Source: Gemmatimonadota bacterium
Lineage (GTDB): Bacteria; Latescibacterota; UBA2968
DNA: 56,813 nt
Assembly (NCBI GenBank): GCA_002727195.1
Contig: PBWH01000027.1
Location: 118,637-175,449 of the forward strand
Direction of reading: 5' to 3'
Shown here piece by piece: positions 8,824 through 16,480 of the stretch (its first letter is position 1; each line of letters begins with the position of its first letter). The notes below the pieces were generated by a model that worked only from the letters and a program-made list of their open reading frames with translations, ran no database searches and had not been told where the DNA came from. The translations under genes and the position numbers were made by a program.

Positions 8824-9009
8824 ATGATCACACTGATTTCATCCCTGATGCTGGCAGCTCTCGCCCTGCAGGTGTTCTGCTTTATGCGATTGAGCGATCG
8901 CAACGCACAGGACCCCGTTCGCGTCCGGCCGACCCCTTCCGCCAAGGCGGAAGAGGAGAAGAAGACGAAGCTCGGCCGACCAATCTGGATCGTACATATC
9001 AACGCATAA
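8824..9009 (+). CDS. Small single-pass membrane protein
   Basis: 61 residues from ATG 8824, preceded by GGGAGGACAAG. The first half is a hydrophobic segment (LISSLMLAALALQVFCFM), the rest is charged with EEEKKTK and ends IWIVHINA. A hairpin terminator follows. Family not recognised, but start signal, TM segment and terminator make it a credible gene. Confidence 0.55.
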   Translation: MITLISSLMLAALALQVFCFMRLSDRNAQDPVRVRPTPSAKAEEEKKTKLGRPIWIVHINA

Positions 9010-9017
9010 ACCCGTCC

Positions 9018-9068
9018 AGAGGGGGACGAGTGAAGGGACGCGCACGCCGGGGGGCCGTCCCCTCTTTT
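9018..9068 (+). terminator. Hairpin terminator
   Basis: AGAGGGGGACG at 9018-9028 pairs with CGTCCCCTCT at 9056-9065 (one bulged G) and is followed by TTTTGTGT. It closes the small membrane gene and converges with the end of the MFS transporter gene. Confidence 0.7.
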
Positions 9069-9075
9069 GTGTGTA

Positions 9076-10290
9076 TCAGGGGGTGTCGGCCTTACGGGCC
9101 GAAATCGGAAGCGCAACGGTGAGCAGGATGAGCCCGACCGCCGCCCAAACCATCGCGGTCTCCAGAGGTTCGGCGATCGCCTCGGACACGAAGGTCCTCG
9201 AGAGAGCGACCAAGACTGCACCAAACGCAAGTCTGCCCAGAAGGCTCTGGAGAGACAGGTAAGTCGCGCGACGCCCTTCGGCGATCAGGGGGACGATCTC
9301 CGCGTTGAGTGGAGCCATCATCAGGCCACGGGGAACGCTTCGCAGAAGGACGACAAACGCTATCACGGGGGAAGGGTTGAGCGCCATTGCAGCGATGATC
9401 GATGTCTGGATGACGGCCGCCAGCAGGAGCCCGAAAGATGACCCCAGGCGATCTCGCAGTCGAATCGTGTAATTCGCAGCGATCCCTGCGACGACCATCG
9501 TCAAGGCGGTGTGGATCCCCGCACCCAGGGGTGCCTGAAGCGACATATGGCTGGCTGTCACGAGATCGGCCAGGAAAGGCTGATAGAACTCGTGCGGAAT
9601 ATGGTTTACGACGGTTATAAAGATGTAGAAGGCGAGGAGCCACGCGAGTCGCGGGTGGCGGGCGTGCTGGAGACACGAGGACAATTGACGCCAGACAGAC
9701 TCGGCCGACTTGTCTCCTGCGGGGATGTCGACGAAGTGGAAGCTGATGACAGCGGCGATCGCCGAACTCAGGATCGTGAACGCGTAAGCGAGTCGTAGAT
9801 CGACGATGGCCACAGCGCCTCCGACCAGCGCGGATGACGCCTGGGAAAGGAAGAGGGCGCGTGAAGCTCGACCTTCTCGAGCCGGGTATTCGTCCGCACG
9901 ATCGAGCGCACGCACGACAGAATAGTGGTAGGCTGTATCGGACCCCGAGCTGAGGCTCATCCCGAGAGCGAGCAGGATCTGGCCAAGTGCAAGCGTCACG
10001 AAGTGACCCGAACTGACAAAGGCCGTGCACGCCACCATCTGGGCGACCGAACTCCCGATCAGCACGCGCCGCGGACCTATCCGATCCGCAAGGTATCCCG
10101 TCGGTACTTCGAGACAGACGACACCGATATAGTAGATAGACTCCAGCAGCAGGACGTCGGACAGGGACAGCAGGCTGTTGAAGTAGAGGAAGAAGACCGG
10201 TGCCCAATAGCTGGCCTTGAGGAAGAACAGATATGCCGGGTATCGACGAGTCGCCCGTTCGAGCCCGTCTATTTTCGGCTCATCGGTCAA
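9076..10290 (-). CDS. Major facilitator superfamily transporter
   Basis: 404 residues with about twelve hydrophobic segments. The MFS motif A-like loop GYLADRIGPRRVL lies after the second segment, near residue 65. The N-terminal ATG overlaps the stop of the CsoR-type repressor by four bases, so the two form an operon and the transporter is probably controlled by the sensed metal or small molecule. Such pairing suggests metal or toxicant efflux, but MFS sequence alone does not fix the substrate. No signal peptide. Confidence 0.88.
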   Translation of the reverse strand: MTDEPKIDGLERATRRYPAYLFFLKASYWAPVFFLYFNSLLSLSDVLLLESIYYIGVVCLEVPTGYLADRIGPRRVLIGSSVAQMVACTAFVSSGHFVTLALGQILLALGMSLSSGSDTAYHYSVVRALDRADEYPAREGRASRALFLSQASSALVGGAVAIVDLRLAYAFTILSSAIAAVISFHFVDIPAGDKSAESVWRQLSSCLQHARHPRLAWLLAFYIFITVVNHIPHEFYQPFLADLVTASHMSLQAPLGAGIHTALTMVVAGIAANYTIRLRDRLGSSFGLLLAAVIQTSIIAAMALNPSPVIAFVVLLRSVPRGLMMAPLNAEIVPLIAEGRRATYLSLQSLLGRLAFGAVLVALSRTFVSEAIAEPLETAMVWAAVGLILLTVALPISARKADTP

Positions 10291-10556
10291 CGTATAAACC
10301 GCTTGAGCGTGACTTTCAGGTCGTCGAGTGCTTCCTGACCGCGCCCCTCATCCACGGCCTCGAGGATACAGTGCTCCATATGGTCCTCTAGGATCAGCCG
10401 ACCGGCTTGGTCGAGCGCGGCTCTGGCTGCGGCGACCTGGATCAGGACCTCACTGCAGTCGCGACCGGATTCCACCATCGCCCGCAGGCTCTTGACCTGG
10501 CCTTCGATCCGGGCAAGTCGGTTGACGATGGATTTGTTGATGTTTGTGTGCGCCAT
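10287..10556 (-). CDS. CsoR/RcnR-family metal-sensing transcriptional repressor
   Basis: 89 residues, all-helical DUF156/CsoR fold. The start is the ATG giving MAHTNINKS. Seen: IVNRLARIEGQVKSLRAMV in helix 1, Cys in GRDCSEVLIQ and H-x-x-x-C in DHMEHC, giving the Cys-His-Cys set of Cu(I)-sensing CsoR proteins, plus His3 as in RcnR types. These repressors bind GC-rich palindromes and release them on metal binding. A perfect palindrome lies exactly at its 5' end. Operon with the MFS gene through a four-base overlap. Confidence 0.9.
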   Translation of the reverse strand: MAHTNINKSIVNRLARIEGQVKSLRAMVESGRDCSEVLIQVAAARAALDQAGRLILEDHMEHCILEAVDEGRGQEALDDLKVTLKRFIR

Positions 10557-10583
10557 CCCTATACCCCCATGGGGTATAGGGAT
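10555..10583. promoter_or_regulatory. CsoR-type operator palindrome
   Basis: Perfect 13-base arms ATCCCTATACCCC and GGGGTATAGGGAT around a CAT spacer. A G/C-tract palindrome with TA flanks (TATACCCC...GGGGTATA) is the known operator form for CsoR/RcnR/FrmR repressors. It touches the repressor start codon and lies 102 bases before the divergent beta-helix gene, so it could regulate both directions. Confidence 0.85.
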
Positions 10584-10684
10584 GGTAGCACATCTCTCTG
10601 CCGGTGTCAATCGGAAGGCGTCCGTATCACTCCCCGATTACAGTTATTCGGTGTATATTGGGGCCTCACTCAACCGGGAGAAGC

Positions 10685-11920
10685 ATGATGTTCAGAAGGC
10701 TCGTACCCCTCATTTTTGCAACTGTCCTGGTATCCTGTGAACAGGCCCCCCAGGCGATACAGCCAGGGCCGAACGTGCAACGCGAAACGCAGCGGGCGCT
10801 GATCACGGCCAAGCCGGGAGACACGGTCCGGTTCGCTGCAGGGGTGTTCGAGTTCTCAAAGACGCTATCCCTTGATGTGGAAAATGTGACGGTTTCCGGT
10901 GTAGGACCCGACAAGACCATCATGAAATTCAGGGATCAGGTGACGGGCACCGGTGGAGAGGGATTGCTGGTGACGAAGGGTGGCTTTACGCTCCAGGACC
11001 TGGCAATAGAGGACTCACAGGGGGACGCGGTCAAGGTGACTGGTGTCGATGGAGTCACATTCCGGAATGTCCGTGTGGAGTGGACGAGAGGACCCAATCC
11101 GGAGAACGGTGCATACGGTCTCTACCCGGTTGAGAGCAGGAACGTGCTGATCGAGGGGTGCACGGCCATCGGCGCGTCCGACGCCGGGATTTACGTTGGT
11201 CAGTCCGAGAACATCATCGTACGCAACAATGTGGCCAAGATGAACGTGACCGGGATCGAGGTTGAGAATTCGATTGGCGCCGACGTCTACGGGAATCTGT
11301 CAACCGACAACACGGGTGGCGTGCTCGTGTTCAAGCTGCCGAACCTGCCCAAGAAGGAGAGCCGGCAGTGCCGGGTTTTCGACAACAGGATCATCGCGAA
11401 TAACCGGGAGAACTTCGCCAAGCCCGGGACGCTCGTGTCCGGTCTCCCGCCTGGTGGTGGGCTGATCCTGATGGCGACGGACGAGGTCGAAGTGTTCGGG
11501 AACGAGATCGCGGATAACGACACAGCCAACCTGACGATCATCGGGTTCAGATCGACCAGGCGGAAGGTCAAGGACAAGGATTTCGATCCCTATTGTGAGG
11601 CGATCCACATTCACGACAACACGTTCAGCGGGGGCGGGACGAACCCGGTGGGCGATCTGGGGAAGGCCATCAAAGCAATCTTCGGTAAGAACGGTCCCGA
11701 TATCGTGTATGACGGCTCCTTCGATCCGAAAAAGGTCGTCGATGGTTGGTTGCCCGATGAATATGGCATCTCGATCCGCAACAACGGGGATGCGAGTTTT
11801 GTGAACCTGGATCTTGCGGCGATGATGGCCGGGGAGAAGCCGAATGTCGTGATGGATCTCGCCGACTACCAGGCGCACTTCGACCCGCTTCCAGAGATCC
11901 GGATCGAGGGTGTTCGCTGA
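10685..11920 (+). CDS. Parallel beta-helix repeat lipoprotein (TIGR03805-like)
   Basis: 411 residues from ATG 10685 after GGGAG. An N-terminal lipoprotein signal ends LVSCEQ. The body is a right-handed beta helix: repeats with NVTVSGVG, GVTFRNVRV, NVLIEGCTAIG, NIIVRNN and IRNNG ladders. It precedes, with a one-base stop/start overlap (TGATG), an SO_2930-type diheme cytochrome; this pair is a known conserved gene neighbourhood of unknown function. Likely attached to a membrane facing the periplasm. Enzymatic role, if any, is not visible. Confidence 0.83.
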   Translation: MMFRRLVPLIFATVLVSCEQAPQAIQPGPNVQRETQRALITAKPGDTVRFAAGVFEFSKTLSLDVENVTVSGVGPDKTIMKFRDQVTGTGGEGLLVTKGGFTLQDLAIEDSQGDAVKVTGVDGVTFRNVRVEWTRGPNPENGAYGLYPVESRNVLIEGCTAIGASDAGIYVGQSENIIVRNNVAKMNVTGIEVENSIGADVYGNLSTDNTGGVLVFKLPNLPKKESRQCRVFDNRIIANNRENFAKPGTLVSGLPPGGGLILMATDEVEVFGNEIADNDTANLTIIGFRSTRRKVKDKDFDPYCEAIHIHDNTFSGGGTNPVGDLGKAIKAIFGKNGPDIVYDGSFDPKKVVDGWLPDEYGISIRNNGDASFVNLDLAAMMAGEKPNVVMDLADYQAHFDPLPEIRIEGVR

Positions 11921-12948
11921 TGCGGAAACTGGTGTTCTGCGTACTCGGTTTCGTCGCTGTCTCATGTGGCCGGACCGATTACTTGGCCGATCCCCCGAAT
12001 CGCCTGTCCACATATCGTTTGTTCGAAGGGTACGGTGCGACTCAGGTTCCGGTCCGGGGTGTGGTCCCATACGACGTCAATTCGGAGTTGTTTTCAGACT
12101 ATTCTGAGAAGCGCAGGTTTATCAGGCTCCCGGGCAAACAGCCCGCTGCGTACGATCCGGAACAGACGTTCGACATGCCCGTGGGGACGATCATCGCGAA
12201 GACATTCTCCTACCCGAGAGACATGCGTGACCCGTCCCTGGGCGAGCGACTGATCGAGACACGGCTGCTTATTCACGGTCCTGAAGGCTGGGGGGGGCTG
12301 ACCTATGTCTGGGATTTCAAGCAGACCGACGCATTCCTGGAGGTCGCCGGTCACAGCGTCGTGGCCAGCTGGCTCGACCAGAGCGGGAATGTGATGGTCA
12401 ATGACTACCACATCCCGAACACCAACCAGTGTAAGCAGTGCCACACGCTGGACGGCAGGATGACCCCGATCGGGATCCGGGCCCGTCACCTGAACCGTTC
12501 GTTCCCGTATCCCGAGGGTGAAGAGAATCAGATTGCACACTGGACCCGGAAGGGGCTTCTCGATGGCGCACCGTCATCCGAGCAGGCACCTCGCCTTGCC
12601 GACTATGATGACGAGACCTCAGGGTCGCTCGACGAACGAGCCCGGGCCTGGCTCGAGATGAATTGCGCCCACTGCCATACCGAAGGTGCCCCTGCGTGGA
12701 ATACGGGTTTGGATTTGATGGCCAGCGTAACGGATTCGTCTCTTTTCGGGGTCTACAAATCACCGACCGCGGCCGGCCGGGGAACCGGAGGGCACCGGTA
12801 TGACATCGTCCCTGGAAACCCGGACGCCTCGATTATCCTGTATCGGATTACGTCGCTGGAACCGGATGTCGCGATGCCCGAGCTCGGACGCACGCTCGTT
12901 CACGAGGAGGGTGTCAACCTCGTGTATCGATGGATCAAGCGGATGTAG
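11920..12948 (+). CDS. SO_2930-family diheme c-type cytochrome (TIGR03806-like)
   Basis: 342 residues with a lipoprotein-like signal ending AVSCGR. Two c-type heme sites are present: CKQCH near residue 169 and CAHCH near residue 248. VPYDVNSELFSDYSEK near the N-terminus and PGNPDASIILYRI near the C-terminus are typical of this cytochrome family. Expected to be periplasmic or outer-membrane associated and to carry electrons. Co-transcribed with the beta-helix lipoprotein; the partner oxidoreductase is not evident. Confidence 0.88.
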   Translation: MRKLVFCVLGFVAVSCGRTDYLADPPNRLSTYRLFEGYGATQVPVRGVVPYDVNSELFSDYSEKRRFIRLPGKQPAAYDPEQTFDMPVGTIIAKTFSYPRDMRDPSLGERLIETRLLIHGPEGWGGLTYVWDFKQTDAFLEVAGHSVVASWLDQSGNVMVNDYHIPNTNQCKQCHTLDGRMTPIGIRARHLNRSFPYPEGEENQIAHWTRKGLLDGAPSSEQAPRLADYDDETSGSLDERARAWLEMNCAHCHTEGAPAWNTGLDLMASVTDSSLFGVYKSPTAAGRGTGGHRYDIVPGNPDASIILYRITSLEPDVAMPELGRTLVHEEGVNLVYRWIKRM

Positions 12949-13036
12949 AAGAAGGATGAAGCCAGGGAACAGCCAGGAAGAGGCCAGAGTTCAGGCAGAA
13001 GCCAAGGAAACTAACCTTCTTTAGACGTGCACGCAG

Positions 13037-13096
13037 GCTCCCCCATCTTGTGCTAGCGGGAGAGGGGGGAGCTTGGTTTCTCGCCCGCAAGATGGG
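13037..13096 (+). promoter_or_regulatory. Alternative hairpin pair upstream of a PhyH gene
   Basis: GCTCCCCC (13037-13044) pairs with GGGGGAGC (13065-13072), while CCCATCTTG (13042-13050) pairs with CAAGATGGG (13088-13096). The two stems share bases 13042-13044, so they exclude each other in RNA. The element ends 32 bases before the PhyH start. It may be a switch-like leader or only a palindromic repeat. Confidence 0.35.
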
Positions 13097-13128
13097 TGAG
13101 GTCCGAGCCTGGTGCCGCTCGAAGCTCT

Positions 13129-13923
13129 ATGTCATACCTCGCAGAAACAACAGTCGACCAAGCCACACTCTCGTGCTGGGTGGATCAGTTCAACACCCAG
13201 GGCTTTCTGTTTCTTAAGAACGTGCTGCCACCCGAATGGTGCGACGAGCTTCGGGCAGACCTGGAGCGGGCGCTGGACGAGCGACAGGATCAGTTGAACC
13301 AGAACCGGAACGGGTATCACCTGATCCCGCGGATGTTCGAGACGAGCGACGCGAACCTCCGGCTGTTCGACCTCGAGCCGATCGTGAGTTTTGCCGAAGC
13401 GCTAGTCGCAGAGAACTGTCACGTGATCCACAACAACTCGTTCCGTACCTACCCGGGAGGCGGGCTGTCCGCGTGGCACCAGGATGACGCGCCGCATTTT
13501 GTCGTCACCGAAGGGGAGTCGCCGCAGAACGTGATGCTTCCTGTCCTGTTCTTCACGGCGAACTATTACCTTACGGACGTGACCGACGTCGCGCACGGGG
13601 GCACGGAGGTGATCCCCGGGTCACACCTCTTTGGCGCGTCGCCCCCCCGTGACGTGAAAGGGACGGAGTGGGAGGACCGTGTGCGATACAACCTCGGCGC
13701 TGCCGGGAGTGTGGTCATGTTCAACAATCAGGTCTGGCATCGCGGCGGTCCGAACGAGAGCGACAGGACGCGCTATATCACGCAGGTGACGTATGCCAGA
13801 CGTGTGGTCGGTCACAAGTATTATCCCTTCATGAACTACCAGATGCCCGACCACGTCTTCGAAGGGACGGACGAGCGACGGAGACGCCTCCTCGGCTTCT
13901 TGCCGCACGGTGCTTACGGCTAG
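13129..13923 (+). CDS. Phytanoyl-CoA dioxygenase (PhyH) family protein
   Basis: Fe(II)/2-oxoglutarate-dependent oxygenase fold of 264 residues. The iron-binding triad is visible as H-x-D in SAWHQDDAPHF near residue 121 and the distal His in NQVWHRGG near residue 205; an Arg for 2-oxoglutarate follows in DRTRYITQ. The N-terminus has the family pattern FNTQGFLFLKNVLPPEWCDELR. ATG 13129 is preferred over upstream GTG-type starts because family homology begins there. Substrate unknown. One of four PhyH proteins in the window. Confidence 0.88.
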   Translation: MSYLAETTVDQATLSCWVDQFNTQGFLFLKNVLPPEWCDELRADLERALDERQDQLNQNRNGYHLIPRMFETSDANLRLFDLEPIVSFAEALVAENCHVIHNNSFRTYPGGGLSAWHQDDAPHFVVTEGESPQNVMLPVLFFTANYYLTDVTDVAHGGTEVIPGSHLFGASPPRDVKGTEWEDRVRYNLGAAGSVVMFNNQVWHRGGPNESDRTRYITQVTYARRVVGHKYYPFMNYQMPDHVFEGTDERRRRLLGFLPHGAYG

Positions 13924-14006
13924 CGCAGATTCCTGAAAAGATAGAAGGGTGTGATGGTTCCATATAACGGGACCGTTGACAGCGTCTGTGTATGCGTACG
14001 CGAATA

Positions 14007-14024
14007 ATTTACCTACCGGTAAAT
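14007..14024. promoter_or_regulatory. Possible TetR-type operator
   Basis: Inverted repeat ATTTACC-TACC-GGTAAAT lies 25 bases before the TolC-like gene start. A TetR regulator closes the same gene block at 22534-23166, and TetR proteins commonly repress RND operons. The link is inference; the site is short. Confidence 0.4.
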
Positions 14025-14048
14025 AAAACAGTCAAGAGGGGTGGACGG

Positions 14049-15365
14049 ATGAGGATTCTCGCGGTTGTGAGCCTGTGGATGCTCGCCACGGTCGAGCCGA
14101 CGGCGGGACGAACGCTGACGTTGGAGTTGGCGATCGAACTGGCGCTGGCGAACAATGACGATATGCGGCTGGCGGATCAGGACCGGCTGCGAGCACGGGA
14201 AGAGCTTCGAGAAGGATGGTCGAAAGCGCTTCCCGATATTCGTGTTACGAGCAACTACGATCGCAACTGGGTGCTCCCAACCTTTGTGTTCGACACGCCG
14301 GACGGTCAGCAGTCGTTCACGATCGGAACACCTAACAACCTGACGAGCATCGTGTGGCTCCAGCAGCCGATCTGGACGAGCGGTCGAGTCGGGGCCGCCA
14401 TCAAAGCAGCACGCGCCTTCCGAGATTTCACCTCAGAGAGTTACGAGCTGTCCAGGCAAACTGTCGCCTCGCAGGCAGAGGTGGCGTACTACGATGTCTT
14501 GCTTGCGGAGTCCCTAGTGGATGTGATTGGGCAGGCGCTTGGGCTGGCGATTGCGAATCTCGATCAGGTCCAGTCCTTGAGGCGAGCGGGGCGCGTCGCC
14601 GACTATGATCTGTTTCGAGCAGAGGTCCAGGTGTCAGAACTGCGTCCAGACTCGATTCAGGCCGCGAAGAACCTGGAGATCGCACGAATGGCGCTGAGGG
14701 ATGTGCTGGGCATCGACCAGGAAGAGTCTGTCGAACTGGATGGAACATTCAGGACGACGTCCGTTCTTCCGACCGAAGACCTGAACGCCATGACGACGAA
14801 AGGCATTCAGGCTAGACCCGAGTTACAGCAGGCGATCTTCGAGGTGAGTATCCGGGAGGCGGCGGTCATGGCGCAGAAATCCGAGTTGAGGCCTTATCTC
14901 GATTTCGTCGCGTCCGCTCAGCTAGCGTTACAGAGCAACGACCTCAGCTTCTCGAGTGACGATGCACAGGAGAGCTGGGTGACCGGCGTCGCGCTGAGTA
15001 TTCCGCTGTTCGACGGGTTTCGAAATCGCGCACTCGTGAATAAAGCGCGTGTCGATCGGCGAAAGGCGGAGATCCGGGTGGATCAGCTGGCCCGGCAGGT
15101 GCGACTCGAGATCCGCCAGGCGTGGTTCGACGCGAAAGAGGCTTCGGAACGGTTGGTGGCACAACGCCAGGTGGTGAGCCTGGCCGAGAAGGGTGAGGGG
15201 ATCGCCCGATCGCGATACGGAAACGGGTTCGGGACACAGCTCGAGCTTCTTGATGCGCAACTGGTTCTGACCAGAAGCCGCAGCGGGTTCGTGCAGGCTC
15301 AACGGGATCGGGCGGTGTCGCTTGTGATGTTGGAACGGGCCGTGGGATTGAGGATCGAGGATTGA
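14049..15365 (+). CDS. TolC-family outer membrane efflux protein
   Basis: 438 residues from ATG 14049, after GGGTGGACGG. A signal peptide (ILAVVSLWMLATVEPTAG) is followed by LTLELAIELALANNDDM and LREGWSKALPDI, typical of outer membrane efflux proteins. Two internally related helical domains follow: AEVAYYDVLLAE in the first and IRQAWFDAKEASERL in the second. It would form the outer-membrane exit duct of a tripartite pump with the next two genes, which follow on the same strand. TTG or ATG starts further upstream would precede the signal peptide and are less likely. Confidence 0.9.
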   Translation: MRILAVVSLWMLATVEPTAGRTLTLELAIELALANNDDMRLADQDRLRAREELREGWSKALPDIRVTSNYDRNWVLPTFVFDTPDGQQSFTIGTPNNLTSIVWLQQPIWTSGRVGAAIKAARAFRDFTSESYELSRQTVASQAEVAYYDVLLAESLVDVIGQALGLAIANLDQVQSLRRAGRVADYDLFRAEVQVSELRPDSIQAAKNLEIARMALRDVLGIDQEESVELDGTFRTTSVLPTEDLNAMTTKGIQARPELQQAIFEVSIREAAVMAQKSELRPYLDFVASAQLALQSNDLSFSSDDAQESWVTGVALSIPLFDGFRNRALVNKARVDRRKAEIRVDQLARQVRLEIRQAWFDAKEASERLVAQRQVVSLAEKGEGIARSRYGNGFGTQLELLDAQLVLTRSRSGFVQAQRDRAVSLVMLERAVGLRIED

Positions 15366-15391
15366 GGATGGATGACCGAGGATTGAATGGC
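15352..15391 (+). repeat. Short imperfect tandem repeat
   Basis: The end of the TolC gene and the following linker repeat the words AGGATCGAGGATTGAGGATG and GAGGATTGAATGG. Such stuttered sequence recurs in other linkers of the window with different units. Confidence 0.5.
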
Positions 15392-15427
15392 ACGACCGGT
15401 GTGCGCCCCTTTGAGCATAGAGGTAAG

Positions 15428-16480
15428 ATGAGAAGCATCAAGTCTATGGCGGTGGCAGGACTGATGATCGGTTTGGCAGGGTGTGGGGGAGAGCAGGATG
15501 CGGTAGAGGCGACGCCAACGCGTGAGGCGATCAAGGCGACGAATGTAGCCGTTATGATGGTGCGATCCGACTCGCTGACGGAGGTGGGTCGCTACCCGGC
15601 TTCGGTCGAGGCGTGGCGGGATGTACAGCTCAGCTTCCTGGAATCGGGGCCGGTGCGTCGGATCCTCGTGGACCTCGGAGACACGGTCAAGAAGGGTCAG
15701 TTGCTGGCAACCCTGTATACGAGTCTGTTGGATGCAGCCCAGATCGAAGCGGAAGCGGGGGCGAAGTTCCACCGCTACAATCACGAGCGGTCGAAGCAGC
15801 TATTCGAGGATGGGACGATTTCCGAGCGCGATCTCTTCCAGTCCGAATACGACCTGAAACGTGCGGAGTCGAACCTGGCCACGATTCGCCAGCGACTCGA
15901 GAACAGTACGCTGCTCGCACCCTTCGACGGGATGGTGGCTGCCCGGATGATCGAGGTCGGCCATCTGACCGGGCCGAGTCAGCAGGCCATTCAGGTCGTC
16001 CAGTGGGATCGCGTGAAGATGCGCGCGTGGGTGTCCGAGTCCGATATTTCAGACTTCGATCTCGGTCGTCAGGTCGATGTGCTGTTGGACGCGCTCTCGG
16101 GGCGTGTCTTTCAGGGTGTCGTCGGTCGGATCGGTCCGGCAGCCGACCTGAAACGGCGGGTGTTCCCGGTTGAGATCCATATCGACAACTCCGTTGGCGA
16201 GATTCGTCCCGGTATGTTGGGGAAGCTGGTGGTGCGCAGAAAGACGCACGAGGATGTGGTCGTGATTCCACGCGAGGCGGTGGTCGAGCGAGAGATGGGG
16301 CCGGTCACCTTTGTCGTGAATAGCGACGTGGCAAGTGTCCGAAAGCTGAGCCTGGGGGCTTCCCAAGGGAACCGCGTGATCGCGCTGGCCGGTCTGACAC
16401 CGGGCGACCAGGTGGTGGTTTCGGGCGGACGGGATCTCATCGATGGCGAACGAGTCACCGTGAGGGAGACGAGGCAATGA
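15428..16480 (+). CDS. RND efflux periplasmic adaptor (membrane fusion protein)
   Basis: 350 residues beginning at ATG 15428, after AGAGGTAAG. The signal ends in a lipobox (GLMIGLAGC), so it is probably a lipoprotein. The lipoyl halves are visible as GPVRRILVDLGDTVKKGQLL and NSTLLAPFDGMVAARMIEVG, separated by a helical hairpin (FHRYNHERSKQLFEDGTISE). The C-terminal barrel has VVVIPREAVV and GLTPGDQVVVSGG. It bridges the RND pump and TolC. Its stop overlaps the pump start by four bases. Confidence 0.93.
   Translation: MRSIKSMAVAGLMIGLAGCGGEQDAVEATPTREAIKATNVAVMMVRSDSLTEVGRYPASVEAWRDVQLSFLESGPVRRILVDLGDTVKKGQLLATLYTSLLDAAQIEAEAGAKFHRYNHERSKQLFEDGTISERDLFQSEYDLKRAESNLATIRQRLENSTLLAPFDGMVAARMIEVGHLTGPSQQAIQVVQWDRVKMRAWVSESDISDFDLGRQVDVLLDALSGRVFQGVVGRIGPAADLKRRVFPVEIHIDNSVGEIRPGMLGKLVVRRKTHEDVVVIPREAVVEREMGPVTFVVNSDVASVRKLSLGASQGNRVIALAGLTPGDQVVVSGGRDLIDGERVTVRETRQ

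Noticed and set aside
9092..10207. Long minus-strand frame inside the MFS gene
   Set aside because: Arg/Pro/Ser-rich shadow of the real transporter frame, caused by high GC.
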